Notes under the pieces: model-generated
What the model was told of the DNA's origin: nothing
The model's input: the letters and a program-made list of their open reading frames with translations, nothing else
Databases searched by the model: none
In this document: positions 24,917 through 33,581 of the stretch, piece by piece
How the letters are laid out: every line of letters begins with the position of its first letter
Numbering within the stretch: position 1 is the first letter of the stretch
Translations under genes and position numbers: made by a program
Assembly (NCBI RefSeq): GCF_040605455.1
Contig: NZ_JBEXCV010000059.1
Coordinates: 1-48,227 of the forward strand
Origin: Embleya sp040605455
GTDB lineage: Bacteria > Actinomycetota > Actinomycetes > Streptomycetales > Streptomycetaceae
Direction of reading: 5' to 3'
Length of the DNA: 48,227 nucleotides

Positions 24917-25205
24917 TCCGACCGGGACACCGGGACGGCCTCGACCAGGGAAGCCGGCCGCCGCAGCCGCCGGCCCGTTGTCGACCTCGGCCTTCCCCGG
25001 CCTCGACCAATCTCCCCACCGGCGGCACAGCCTCCACAGCCGGCGACGCATGGCGGAACCGGCGGCCCGGCGGCCCGGCGGGTGTCCTGGCGACCCGGTT
25101 CGTCGCGCGGTGGGAGCGGGAGCGCGTTGGACGGTGCAGCCGGTGTCGGTGCCGGTGCCGGCAGGGTCGGTCGGGCGGTGGGCGGTCGGAAGCTAGGGTC
25201 GGACC

Positions 25206-25352
25206 GTGTATGCGATGCAGGTGCCGGAGTCGATGAACGCCACACGGTTGATGCGCTTGACGTGGTCGACGGATTCGGCAGTCGACCCGCTCGGGGTGCT
25301 CGGCTCGGTCGAACCGTATCCGTCCGGCATCCTCGGCATTCCGATCAGGTAA
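25206..25352 (+). CDS. Small ORF or gene remnant, 48 residues
   Basis: GTG 25206 opens a 48-residue frame that begins VYAMQVPESMNATRLMRLTW and ends PSGILGIPIR before TAA. The composition looks like protein rather than shadow sequence. It has an AGGGTCGG purine stretch upstream. It could be a genuine small protein or the N-terminal stub of a broken gene whose later part, a hydrolase tail, follows in another frame. The rest of the gap 24917-25205 shows no recognisable feature. Confidence 0.35.
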   Translation: MYAMQVPESMNATRLMRLTWSTDSAVDPLGVLGSVEPYPSGILGIPIR

Positions 25353-25375
25353 GGACGATCGCGACGGCGAGGCCG

Positions 25376-25519
25376 CGCGAGTGGGCCGGGTCGTACTGGC
25401 CTCGACAGGGGCGGCTGGTCGAGATCCGGGACAGCTGCACCCTCATCCCGCTTGATCAACCGGACGAACTTGCCGGAACCATCCGCGAGTTCACCAGCAC
25501 ACCCAAGACGGAACGGTGA
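25376..25519 (+). pseudogene. C-terminal tail of an alpha/beta-hydrolase (remnant)
   Basis: The frame ending at 25519 encodes RLVEIRDSCTLIPLDQPDEL followed by AGTIREFTS, which resembles the last strand and helix of alpha/beta-hydrolases (RLVEI.DS.TLIPLDQP..LA..IREF). The nucleophile and acid regions are not present upstream in any frame, so this is a relic of a largely deleted gene. The 5' boundary is approximate. Confidence 0.45.
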
Positions 25520-25571
25520 CCCCGGCCCGGCCCGGCGCGCCCTCCTGCCGACGAGCCGGGTCTCACCCGCT

Positions 25572-26657
25572 TCAACGCCCCACCGACACCGGCGACCGGC
25601 CGTCGTCGCCACCGTCGCGCACACCGGCGCGGACGCGACCCCGAAACCGACCCGGGCTCCGAAACCGACCCGGGCTCCGATCCTGATCCCGGACCCGGAC
25701 CCGGACCAGGACACGCAACATCGCGATGCCCACCGCGATCGCGATCACGTGCAGAATCGCCGCGCAGGTGAGGTCCTCCGGCAACGTGGTGCCAACCGGG
25801 CTCGCCAGCGCCACGTACAGCGTGAGCGGCAGCTTCCAACCGCTCCAGGCGAACAGCGAGCCCGAGCCGATCCAACCCAGGGCCACCGGAAGTCGGCGCG
25901 CCAACCGGCCCGGGCGGCCATAGCCGATCACGGTGGTGGCGACGGCTGCCACGAGTGCCCAACCGCCCCAGATGCCGGTCAGGATCCGCCAATCGGCGTC
26001 GCGTGCCTGCGGGTGTGCGACGCCCAGCGTGCCGCCGATCGCCCAGTACAACCACACCGCTCCGAGCCCGGCGCCGCCGACCGCCGACCAAGGGATGCGC
26101 CGAAGTCCCGATCCGATGGGCGTGATCCGACCGCGGACCGCGTCGCCGACCCGCCCCGCGAATACGTCCGGCCAACGCCGACGCAGATACGCGGGCAGCG
26201 CGAGGGCCAATCCCAACCCCATCCCGACGAAGCCGATCTGGATCAGGACCGCCTCCCAACCCGGCATGGACGCGTCGTCCGCACTCGCGCCCCCGCCTGT
26301 GCCGGCGGCCGATTCCGGGTCGTCACCGGAGGATGTCACCAACGAACTCAGCACCGCGTACGGCAACACGGGAACCAGAAATCCGGTCCCGACCCAGGCG
26401 CAGAACGCCAACGGAGCGCCCGGTATCCGCATTCCCCACGGGCGGACCAGCGCGAGTGCCACGGCGATCCCGATCGCCGCCATGCCCACCGTCGCCGTGT
26501 TGAGCACCACCCACTCGGTCAGCCCGAACCCCGAGCCGATCGGTAGCACGCCGATCAGGGAACCGATCACCCACGACATCTTGATCACCGGATAGGGCGT
26601 CAATGCGAGTGCCGCCCCGTATGCTGCGACGCGACCCACCCGATCCCACCGTTGCAC
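25572..26657 (-). CDS. Multi-pass membrane protein of unknown function
   Basis: This protein of about 361 residues has roughly eight hydrophobic helices, including YGAALALTPYPVIKMSWVIG, TVGMAAIGIAVALALV, FCAWVGTGFLVPVLPYAVL, IGFVGMGLGLALALPAYL and WILTGIWGGWALVAAVATTVIG-like segments. Conserved-looking polar residues (YPVIKMSW in helix 1, SGWKLPLTLY near the end) suggest a buried functional site. No transporter signature is recognised. GTG 26657 is selected because AGGGGAG precedes it. The last 40 residues are Arg/Asp-rich with 18-base repeats in the DNA and are probably a non-conserved tail. Upstream on the same strand is the MDMPI-type gene. Confidence 0.75.
   Translation of the reverse strand: MQRWDRVGRVAAYGAALALTPYPVIKMSWVIGSLIGVLPIGSGFGLTEWVVLNTATVGMAAIGIAVALALVRPWGMRIPGAPLAFCAWVGTGFLVPVLPYAVLSSLVTSSGDDPESAAGTGGGASADDASMPGWEAVLIQIGFVGMGLGLALALPAYLRRRWPDVFAGRVGDAVRGRITPIGSGLRRIPWSAVGGAGLGAVWLYWAIGGTLGVAHPQARDADWRILTGIWGGWALVAAVATTVIGYGRPGRLARRLPVALGWIGSGSLFAWSGWKLPLTLYVALASPVGTTLPEDLTCAAILHVIAIAVGIAMLRVLVRVRVRDQDRSPGRFRSPGRFRGRVRAGVRDGGDDGRSPVSVGR
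25641..25676. repeat. Two tandem 18-bp repeats
   Basis: CCGAAACCGACCCGGGCT is repeated exactly twice inside the 3' end of the membrane-protein gene and encodes a duplicated Arg/Pro/Gly/Phe hexapeptide (SPGRFR type) in the tail. It is a recent in-frame slippage duplication. Confidence 0.8.
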
Positions 26658-26899
26658 CGGAACTCCCCTTTCAGCCGAAGGAATTCCAGCCTCTGCTGCG
26701 AAGCCCGCCGCCGGCATCCACCCGCAGGCGTGCGCCAGTCCCCCGATCGGGGGACGGCAACGACCGCCCCGAGGTCGACTTCGCCCCCGGCGCGGTCCAG
26801 CCGGCCTCACCCCACCCGACCGGCCCGAACCGCCGGCCCCAACCGGCAAACTGCCTATCGGCGGGCGACACCCACCCACGCGCCGGCCGACCCATCCCG

Positions 26900-27598
26900 C
26901 TATGCGCGAGGTTCCCCGTACCAGCGCCAGGTTGTGCGTCGCGCCTGTCCCGGCAGGTCCGCGCGGCCGGTGGCCCACAACATCGTGGGCCAGGGGTCGG
27001 TGTCCTGCGGGACGTCCGGGAAGAGCCGGGCGAGTACGCGCGCGCACAGGTCGGCGGGCGGGGCCCAGGTCACTCCGAGGCCCTCGGCCAGGTCGTGGGT
27101 GTGAACGAGCGTCTCCACGATTCCCATCGCGGCAAAGCCCTCGGGGTCGGCGACGCCGAAGCCGTGGTGGGCGCGTACGCTCGACGGCGTCGTCCGCACC
27201 ATGGCCACCAGCAGCGCGCCGCTCGCCTCCAGCACCTGCAACAGCCCGTCCGGGCCCGCCGCGTGGTCGGCGTGGATCGCGTTGGCCGGGCCGCCCGGTC
27301 GCCGACTCGCCCAGACGAACGGCACCTCGCCGGACATCGGCGGGACCCTGGGGCCCAGTTGGGCGGCGTATGCGAAGAGATCGTCGCTCAGGTGCTCGAC
27401 CGTCTCCCAGCGGTCCCATTCCAGCGGGCCGGCCTTCGCCTCCCACGCCGTGGGCGGCACGCCCCGCAGCGCGGCCACCGCGAGCTGCACGGCCCGATCC
27501 AGATCGTCGGCGGTCACCGGCCCGGGTCCGTGCTCCGGCGGCGCGGACGTGGCGACCGTCGAGGTCGTGGACGCGTTGTCCTCAGGTGATTCGAGCAT
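26900..27598 (-). CDS. MDMPI/DinB-fold protein (maleylpyruvate-isomerase-like)
   Basis: The 232-residue protein belongs to the actinobacterial mycothiol-dependent maleylpyruvate isomerase-like group: an N-terminal helical DinB-type bundle with WDRWETVEHLSDDLFAYA (the His of the metal site in EHLSDDL), a long central helix, FAAMGIVETLVHTHDLAEGLG with the HTHD ligand motif, and a C-terminal LLWA.GR-type segment (TMLWATGRADLPGQ). The expected role is thiol-dependent conjugation or isomerisation, but substrates differ within the group. ATG 27598 is the first start in frame and leaves a disordered 25-residue leader. Confidence 0.88.
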   Translation of the reverse strand: MLESPEDNASTTSTVATSAPPEHGPGPVTADDLDRAVQLAVAALRGVPPTAWEAKAGPLEWDRWETVEHLSDDLFAYAAQLGPRVPPMSGEVPFVWASRRPGGPANAIHADHAAGPDGLLQVLEASGALLVAMVRTTPSSVRAHHGFGVADPEGFAAMGIVETLVHTHDLAEGLGVTWAPPADLCARVLARLFPDVPQDTDPWPTMLWATGRADLPGQARRTTWRWYGEPRA

Positions 27599-27722
27599 GG
27601 CAGGACCGTATCGTCACACATGCCCGACCCGCCGAGGCCCCGCCGAGAGCCGACCGCATCCGCCGGCGCGGTTTACATCGGCGAGCCGGCGTCTTGGCGT
27701 CGCGTCGTGAATCACGCCGGTC

Positions 27723-28452
27723 GACACGTTCAAGGGACTTCGGCAACGCGGGCGCGGTCCCGGGGCCCCGGCTGCGGCACGTGATCCGACCGCGGCCGGG
27801 GAATTGTTGTACGAAGCCGTGCGCCGCGACCGGCGGTGGTGGATGGACGAACGCGGCCACTACCTGGCCGGGTTGATCCACGCGGCGGGACTGCCTTTGG
27901 ATCCTCTCGCCGGCATGTCGGCCGGTACCGAGGAGGAGTGCGAGCGGGCCGCTGCCATATTGAATCCGTCGGCCGAGGGCGGGCATCGCCTCGGCGCCCG
28001 ACCAGGCGCCGATGCGGGCCCGGTTGGTCGAGTTGCGCGAGGTGCCGATGGAGGAGGACGGGTTCGGGGCCGCCGCGTTCGGGCGGTTGGCGGCGGGCAG
28101 GCGGCAGCGTGGCGCCGTGAGCGTCGACCGACAACTCGCGGCTGCCGCCGCCGAGTCGGCGCGCAGCCGCTTTCCCGGGGTAGGACTGGTCCGGAGCTGC
28201 CGCGCTGCGACTGGACGACAGGCCGATCCTGACCGGTACCGCTTCGGAGGTGCCGAACAACGCGGTGCGGCTATGCCACGAGAGCTGCGCGATCTGCGAG
28301 GCGTACAAGCACGGGTGGCGCGTGCTCGCCTCGGTGCGCGTGACCGTCGCCGACGAGGATCGCGGCGTGCCGGCTCCCTGCCGGGTGTGCCAGGAACGTC
28401 CGCCTACGGCCCGGATGTGGCCGTCGGCGGACCGGAGGCGGACGACCCGTGA
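27723..28452 (+). pseudogene. Multiply frameshifted gene, unknown function
   Basis: Protein-like stretches follow each other in changing frames on one strand. The frame at 27790-27965 gives AAGELLYEAVRRDRRWWMDE and GHYLAGLIHAAGLPLDPLAG; the next (+1) at about 27975-28190 gives RARLVELREVPMEEDGFGAA and VDRQLAAAAAESARSRFPGV; the third at about 28185-28390 gives RPILTGTASEVPNNAVRLCH and AYKHGWRVLASVRVTVADED with several cysteines (CHESCAIC, PCRVCQ); a last shift gives YGPDVAVGGPEADDP and TGA 28450-28452. Together they would form one protein of about 230 residues with a CxxC pair set. There is no clear start codon. Either the gene has decayed or the assembly holds indel errors here. Confidence 0.55.
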
Positions 28453-28623
28453 CGATGCCGTCCCTGCGGCTGCGGGACGCAACCCCGTTGGTTCGTGCGG
28501 GTGTTCCTGGAGGACCTTTGGCCCTACCCGCGGCCGGGCGAAGCGGAACAGGTCCGGTGGCGAGGGTGGTTGCGCGGCTGTGCGGCCGCCGTGGGGAACG
28601 TGCTTCCGACGGTTGGGGCGTGA
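28449..28623 (+). pseudogene. Second short frameshifted gene overlapping the previous one
   Basis: GTG 28449 overlaps the TGA of the preceding pseudogene by four bases (GTGA), the usual sign of an operon. Its frame starts MTMPSLRLRDATPLVR and, after a one-base shift near 28490, continues as VFLEDLWPYPRPGEAEQVRW and WLRGCAAAVGNVLPTVGA to TGA 28621. Repaired, it would be a protein of about 58 residues. The function is unknown. The remaining bases up to the NUDIX gene (28777) show nothing. Confidence 0.45.
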
Positions 28624-28776
28624 CGTCCCTCCGTGGCTCGTCGTTGGTCCGGGCGGAGGTGTGCGTTTCGGCGCGCGGGTCGGATTCCGAGGTCCGAAGC
28701 GCGCCGGCCGGCGACACCGCCGCGTAGCCGGGAGCCACTCCCGAAGCACCCGGACCGACCATGGGGAGAGCGACAC

Positions 28777-29217
28777 TTGAGCGACCACCGCCACAACGCC
28801 ATCGCGTATGCCGCCATCATCCTCGAACGCGCGGACGGCGCGGTGCTGTTCATGGAACGCAAGGACACCGGCTTCGCCGACGGCCTGCTCGCCCTCCCGG
28901 GCGGCTTGGCCGACCCGGGCGAACTCCTCATCGAGGCGTGTGCCCGGGAGACCAAGGAGGAGATCGCCATCGACGTCGCCACGGCGGACCTGCGCACAAC
29001 GTACGTGTCCCAGGTCCTCGGCGAGACCGGCGCGCCGGTGATCGGCTGGTACTTCCACACCACCGCCTGGTCGGGGGACCCGGTCAACGCCGAACCCGAC
29101 CACTGCGCCCGGCTGGCCTGGCTCGACCCGGCGGACCTGCCGGCCGACGTCGAACCGACCGACGCCGGCGCGGTCACCGCCTGGCACCGCAGGACCGCCA
29201 CGACCCGATGGGCCTGA
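28777..29217 (+). CDS. NUDIX hydrolase
   Basis: This 146-residue protein has a Nudix box GGLADPGELLIEACARETKEEIAID (residues about 45-69). The GX5EX7REUXEEXGU pattern is matched at G, E, RE and EE, but the final Gly is Ala and the U after RE is Thr. Nudix enzymes hydrolyse nucleoside diphosphates linked to another moiety (NTPs, ADP-ribose, Ap4A) with Mg2+ held by the EE pair. TTG 28777 is the start: GGGGAGA lies 8 bases upstream and there is no ATG or GTG nearby. VIGWYFHTTAWSGDP is the typical strand after the box. It stands intact among relics. Confidence 0.88.
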   Translation: MSDHRHNAIAYAAIILERADGAVLFMERKDTGFADGLLALPGGLADPGELLIEACARETKEEIAIDVATADLRTTYVSQVLGETGAPVIGWYFHTTAWSGDPVNAEPDHCARLAWLDPADLPADVEPTDAGAVTAWHRRTATTRWA

Positions 29218-29269
29218 TCGGGCCCCGAAACCGGCGGACGGCGCCCGTCTCGCACACCCCGCGAGCGGC

Positions 29270-29761
29270 CTACCCCGCCTCCCGGTCGGGCCATTGCACC
29301 CGACCGTCTCGGAAGACCAGCGGCCGGGCCTCGGTGTCCTCGATGAAGCGCAACCACCCGAGCACGACCGAGCCGTGCGAATCCGTGTGTGCGTCCTCGG
29401 CTCGCGCGGCCAGCCAGGCCAACAGCTCGCCGACCTCGTCGAATTGGTCGGGATGCAGTTCCCGACGCACGGTCAGCGCCCACCCGCCGCCGATCGGCGC
29501 CAAACCGGTGGCCGACTCCCCGCCGATCCGCAGCGCGATCCCGTCCGCGCCCAACACGGGATGCGGATCGTCCACCACCGCCGGTACTCCGAGGTCGTCC
29601 ACCACGACCACCGGGAACTCGGTCACGATGCGGCGATCGCCCACGTCCGGAATCGCCCCGGCCGCGAGGCCCACATGCCACCGCAACTCGGCCACGTCCG
29701 GGCCCGAGAGCCGCCCGGCGCGCAACGCCAAGTCCATGGTCAACTCGTACAGATCACTCAC
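29270..29761 (-). CDS. Hypothetical alpha/beta protein
   Basis: This product of 163 residues starts at GTG 29761 with VSDLYELTMDLALRAGRLSG, followed by alternating strands (RRIVTEFPVVVVDDLGVPAV, GWALTVRRELHP) and acidic helices (FDEVGELLAWLAARAED). No known domain, signal peptide or membrane segment is recognised. The composition and strand-helix pattern resemble small cytosolic proteins often found as immunity or accessory proteins in actinomycetes, but there is no evidence for a partner toxin. The start has only a weak TAGGG upstream; the family is unknown to me. Confidence 0.55.
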   Translation of the reverse strand: MSDLYELTMDLALRAGRLSGPDVAELRWHVGLAAGAIPDVGDRRIVTEFPVVVVDDLGVPAVVDDPHPVLGADGIALRIGGESATGLAPIGGGWALTVRRELHPDQFDEVGELLAWLAARAEDAHTDSHGSVVLGWLRFIEDTEARPLVFRDGRVQWPDREAG

Positions 29762-29832
29762 GCGTCGAAACCCTACCGCCACGCCTTCGCCAGCAGACGG
29801 CGCCTGTGGGCACGGGACTTGGCCGCGCCCGC

Positions 29833-30473
29833 CTACTCCGGGCCCAGTCCCGCGCGGTACGCGATGATCACCAGGTGCACGCGGTCGCGCGCGCCGAGTT
29901 TGGTGAGCAGGTGGCCCACGTGTGTCTTGGTGGTGCCCTCGGTGATGTGCAGGGTCCGGGCGATCTCGACATTGGTGCGACCGGCGGCGACTCGGGTACG
30001 GGCGTCGCAACGGCCCGCACGCCGGGCGCGTCCGGGCGGCGGGCGAACTCGGCGATCAGCCGCCGGGTCACGCTCGGTGCCAACAGTGCCTCGCCGGCGG
30101 CGACCACCCGGATCGCATCGAGCAGGTCTTCGGGCGCGGTGTCCTTGAGCAGGAATCCGCCGGCCCCGCCGCGCAGCGCCGCGTAGATGTGCTCGTCCAG
30201 ATCGAACATGGTCAGGATCAACACCCGCACCCCCGGCACACCCGGCGAACCGCCCGCACCGGTGATCAGCCGGGTCGCCTCCAGGCCGTCCATGCCCGGC
30301 ATGCGTATGTCCATCAGCACCACGTCGGGCCGCTCCCGACGGGCCGACTCCACCGCGGCCGGACCGGTGCCCGCCTCACCCACCACGGTGAAGCCCGGTG
30401 CCACGTCGATGATGCCGCGAAAGCCCGCGCGGACCAGCGTCTGGTCGTCCGCGACCAGCACCCGCACGCTCAT
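29833..30473 (-). pseudogene. NarL/LuxR-type response regulator, frameshifted in the DNA-binding domain
   Basis: From ATG 30473 the receiver domain is complete: DD at residues 9-10, phosphoacceptor Asp55 in LMDIRMPG, Thr88 in ILTMF and Lys110 in FLLKD. After ARRPDAPGVRA (about base 30000) the frame breaks. The rest of the LuxR helix-turn-helix, VAAGRTNVEIARTLHITEGT followed by KTHVGHLLTKLGARDRVHLV, lies in another frame ending at TAG 29833-29835. The expected LTEREREVL helix between them is missing, so bases were lost here and the length is not a multiple of three. The start overlaps the stop of the kinase relic by four bases. Confidence 0.85.
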
Positions 30474-30820
30474 GCGACCCGCTCGCTCAACGGCAGCACG
30501 GCGGCCACCCGAAAGCCCCGCCCGGGCAGCGGTCCCGCACTGAACTCCCCGTCGTACAGCCCGACTCGCTCGCGCATGCCGGCCAACCCGTGCCCGTACG
30601 GCGGCTCGTACGACTCGGCCGACTCGGTGCCCGCGAACGCGGGACCCAGATCCACCCCGTCGTCGGTGATCTCGATCGCCAACGCGTCCGCGCGGTAGTC
30701 GACCCGGACCCGACCAGACCCGGTCCGCGCGTGCCGGCCGATATTGGTCAGTGCCTCCTGGATGATCCGGTACGCGGACAACTCGATTCCGGCGAGCGTG
30801 CGTGTCCCGGCGGACATGTC
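30470..30820 (-). pseudogene. C-terminal ATPase fragment of a NarL-type sensor kinase
   Basis: Only the HATPase part remains: IELSAYRIIQEALTNIGRHA (N box), IEITDDGVDLGP (G1-like) and YGHGLAGMRERVGLYDGEF (G2). The membrane region and the HisKA_3 dimerisation/phosphoacceptor helix that must precede ELSAYRI are absent, and upstream bases turn into unrelated sequence near 30820. It is co-directional with, and overlaps by ATGA, the response-regulator relic. The pair is a dead two-component system. Confidence 0.85.
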
Positions 30821-30930
30821 TCGTTGCAGGCCCCGTTGCCATCCAACGTGCGGATTGCCATGCAGCCCGCCATGCAAGTACCAGGTCAGGGGGCTTTTAC
30901 GTCGGTTTACAAACCGCCGAAGGCAGGTGC

Positions 30931-31932
30931 CTATCGCGGGTTCTGTCGGTTCGGCCTCGGCCGGCTCGGGGCGGGCTCGCGGTCGGAGTGCGCCCTGCCG
31001 GTGAGGGCGAGGAAGACATCGTCGAGGTCGGGGGTGTGCACGGTGAGCGACTCGGCCCGGATGTCCGCGTCGGCGAGTGTGTCGAGGACGGTGCGCAGCG
31101 TCGGGATGTTGTCGTCGCCGGGGATGCTGAGGGTCAGCGTCTCGTCGTCGCAGGTGGTGGCACGGAAGAGGTCGGCGGCCACGTCGAGGTGGTGAGGGTC
31201 GCTGAACCGGACCCGGATGTGCGCGCCGGGAATGCGGCGCTTGAGTTCGGCGGCGGTGCCCTCGGCGACCAGCCGGCCGTGGTCCAGGACCGCGATCCGG
31301 TCGGCGAGTCGGTCCGCCTCCTTCAGATACCGGGTGGTGAGCAGGATGCTCACGCCGTGCTCGGCGACCAGGTCGCGGATGATGTCCCAGATGATTCGGC
31401 GGCTGCGCGGGTCCAGGCCGGTGGTGGGCTCGTCGAGGAAGATCACCCGGGGGTGGCCGACCAGGGTCATTGCCAGGTCGAGCTTGCGGCGCATGTCGCC
31501 GGAGAGGGTGACGACGGGTTTGCGAGCGGCGTCGGCGAGGTCGAATCGGGCCAGCAGTTCGTCGGCCCGGCGGCGGCCCTCCACCCGGCCCAGATGGTGC
31601 AGGTCCGCCATCAGAAGCAGGTTCTCCCGGGCGGTGAGCAGATTGTCCATGGCGGAAGACTGGCCGGTGACGCCGATCGCCCGGCGTACCGCGTCGGCCT
31701 CGCGGGTGAGGTCGTGGCCGGCCACGTGCACGCGGCCGGCGTCGGCGCCGACGAGCGTGGACAGGATCTGCACGGTGGTGGTCTTGCCCGCACCGTTGGG
31801 ACCGAGCAGGGCGAAAACGGTGCCCTCGGCGACGTGCAGGTCGATGCCGTCCAGCACCACCTTGTCGCCGTAGGACTTGGCCAGGCCGACGGCGCTGATC
31901 GCCGGTGTACGGGTGGCGGAAGTCGTGATCAT
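30931..31932 (-). CDS. DrrA-like ABC transporter ATP-binding protein
   Basis: This 333-residue ATPase of the daunorubicin-resistance (DrrA/CcmA) type has Walker A GPNGAGKTT (Lys50), Q-loop Q91, Walker B VIFLDEPTTGLDP (Asp167-Glu168), and the DrrA C-terminal extension ending in TPDLDDVFLALTGR. The signature motif is LSGDM instead of LSGGQ/SGGM: the second Gly is Asp, which should weaken ATP-sandwich formation. It normally works with an ABC-2 permease encoded just downstream, but here the next 110 bases lead into a truncated kinase gene, so the permease is missing. The C-terminus has an Arg/Pro-rich tail. ATG 31932 is the start. Confidence 0.9.
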   Translation of the reverse strand: MITTSATRTPAISAVGLAKSYGDKVVLDGIDLHVAEGTVFALLGPNGAGKTTTVQILSTLVGADAGRVHVAGHDLTREADAVRRAIGVTGQSSAMDNLLTARENLLLMADLHHLGRVEGRRRADELLARFDLADAARKPVVTLSGDMRRKLDLAMTLVGHPRVIFLDEPTTGLDPRSRRIIWDIIRDLVAEHGVSILLTTRYLKEADRLADRIAVLDHGRLVAEGTAAELKRRIPGAHIRVRFSDPHHLDVAADLFRATTCDDETLTLSIPGDDNIPTLRTVLDTLADADIRAESLTVHTPDLDDVFLALTGRAHSDREPAPSRPRPNRQNPR

Positions 31933-31989
31933 GGCAGTGGTACCCCTTCGGTCATGGCTCTGCGGTCTCGGCCGGGCCGCGCGCCGAAC

Positions 31990-32826
31990 TCAGGCGCGCC
32001 GGATCAGGATGTGGCCGAGGGCGGTCCGGGCGCGGACCTCGACGGTCTGCTCCGACGCGTCGGGACTCCCGGTCGAGCCGAGCGAGTTGCGTACGCTGCC
32101 CATCCGGGTCTGCACGTCCACCCAGGCGGCGGTGGCCTTGCGGATGCCGACTTCCAGGTCGCCGGCGCCGGTCTGTAGGTGGACCTGGCCGCACGCCACC
32201 TCGTCGACCCGGATCGCGCCGTGGGCGCACTTGGCGTCGACGTCGGCGTGCGCGACGCCGATGGTGATCCGGCCGTTGGAGGAGTTGGCCCGCAGGTCGC
32301 CGCCGACCTCGTCGATGGTGGTTTCGCCGTTGGTGTTCCTTATCGTTGCCGCGCCCGTGACGGTGCCGACCTCGATCCGGCCCGCTGCGACGATCTCGGC
32401 GTCCCCGGTGATGCGGGCCACCCGGATGTCGCCGTGGTCGGCCCTGGCGTACAGGGTCCGGGTTTCGTCGATCCGGATGGTGCCGACCGAGGTCTTGAGT
32501 CGGCAGTCGCCCAGCGGGCCCGCACACGTGAAGTCCGCCATGGGCGTGGCGCCCTGCACGTCGGAGCCGGCCGGCAGTTCGACGATGATCCGCACCGAAC
32601 CGCTCTTGCCGAGCGGCGAGCGCTTCTTGGGCCCTTTGATCAGCAACCTGCCGCCGGAGCAGGTGACCGTGGTCTGCTGGGCGGCCCACACGTCGATCTC
32701 GTCGGCGTCGTTGCCGGGTAGTACCTCGACAACCGTGTCGGTGCGGTCGCTCGCTCTGATCCGGACCGAGCCGAGGTCGAATTCGAGGGTGGCGGAGATC
32801 GGCTTCGGGGTGTCGAACGTGGGCAT
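31990..32826 (-). CDS. DUF4097-family beta-helix-like protein
   Basis: The 278-residue protein consists of short beta-strand repeats with patterns such as GSVRIRASDR, GTIRIDETRTLYARADHGDI, GRIEVGTVTGAATIRNTNGE and GDLRANSSNGRITIGVAHAD, typical of the DUF4097 putative adhesin fold. It lacks a signal peptide and membrane segment, so it is cytoplasmic despite the family name. In actinomycetes this family is commonly encoded together with DrrA-type ATPases and a ribbon-helix-helix protein, exactly as here, so it likely belongs to the same unit. ATG 32826 follows GAGGAAGG. It ends 57 bases before the ATPase gene. Confidence 0.88.
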   Translation of the reverse strand: MPTFDTPKPISATLEFDLGSVRIRASDRTDTVVEVLPGNDADEIDVWAAQQTTVTCSGGRLLIKGPKKRSPLGKSGSVRIIVELPAGSDVQGATPMADFTCAGPLGDCRLKTSVGTIRIDETRTLYARADHGDIRVARITGDAEIVAAGRIEVGTVTGAATIRNTNGETTIDEVGGDLRANSSNGRITIGVAHADVDAKCAHGAIRVDEVACGQVHLQTGAGDLEVGIRKATAAWVDVQTRMGSVRNSLGSTGSPDASEQTVEVRARTALGHILIRRA

Positions 32827-33001
32827 GGCGGTGCCTTCCTCTCGGCTGTGGGCTCCGGCCGGCCGGGCGGGGCGGCGGGAGTCCGGCCGGCGCGGCGTCG
32901 GGGCCGGCGCCGTGCCGCGGTGCGCGGGCTGCGTCTGTGTCCGCGTGTGCGGTTGTGCGTGCGCTGCGTGTGCGGTGGTGCGGTGCCGTGCGTGGCAGGG
33001 G

Positions 33002-33544
33002 TCAGCGGACCCAGCCGGTGTAGCCCTGGCGGACCCGGTGCCGGCTGGTGGGGTCCGGTGCGCCGTGGCGGGCGGGGTCGGGCGCCAGTGCGCCGGTGGC
33101 GGCGCGTACCAGCCAGGCGTTGACCGACAGGCTCTCCAGCGCGGCGACGTCCTCGACTCGGGACTTGAGGTGGGCGGGCAGCCGGAAGTTGATCCGCGCC
33201 ATGCCGCCCTCGTCGCCGTCCGGCGGTGCCGCGGTCGGCATCGGTGCGGGTGCACTCGGCGCGCTTTCGGGCGTCGCGGGTTCCGCGTATGCCTCCGGAC
33301 CCGGTGGCGCGGTCACCACGAACTCGGGGTCGAGCCCGCGCAGTCGAAGCTCGACCGACCCGGGGGCGAGGTCGCTGGTGACCTCGGCCATGGCGGCGGA
33401 CAGCGCTCTGAGCAGGACGAGCCGGGTGGCCGACTCCAGCGGGGCGGTGAGGCGTTCGGCCAACTTACGCGCATCGCCACCGCCCGCGTCCGCGGCAACC
33501 GCAAGCTCGTTCCGAAGGCTGTCGACGTACGGCGTGAGGTCCAT
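33002..33544 (-). CDS. Ribbon-helix-helix/HicB-like protein
   Basis: This 180-residue protein has an N-terminal helical part (MDLTPYVDSLRNELAVAADA, then a long helix ATRLVLLRALSAAMAEV), a Pro/Ala linker, and a C-terminal ribbon-helix-helix region: ARINFRLPAHLKSRVEDVAA followed by ESLSVNAWLVRAATGAL, matching HicB/Arc-type DNA binding. It precedes the DUF4097 and ABC genes on the same strand and probably regulates that operon and itself. ATG 33544 gives the usual MDLTPYVD beginning; ATG 33562 is an in-frame alternative. Neither has a strong ribosome site. No HicA-like toxin is adjacent. Confidence 0.82.
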   Translation of the reverse strand: MDLTPYVDSLRNELAVAADAGGGDARKLAERLTAPLESATRLVLLRALSAAMAEVTSDLAPGSVELRLRGLDPEFVVTAPPGPEAYAEPATPESAPSAPAPMPTAAPPDGDEGGMARINFRLPAHLKSRVEDVAALESLSVNAWLVRAATGALAPDPARHGAPDPTSRHRVRQGYTGWVR

Positions 33545-33581
33545 GACGCCATTGTGGCACATTAAGTGGCGCCGAGACGAG

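Noticed and set aside
28777..29217. Nudix gene as part of the neighbouring pseudogene cluster
   Set aside because: It is intact with a ribosome site at a TTG start and a near-complete Nudix box, so it was kept as a functional gene.
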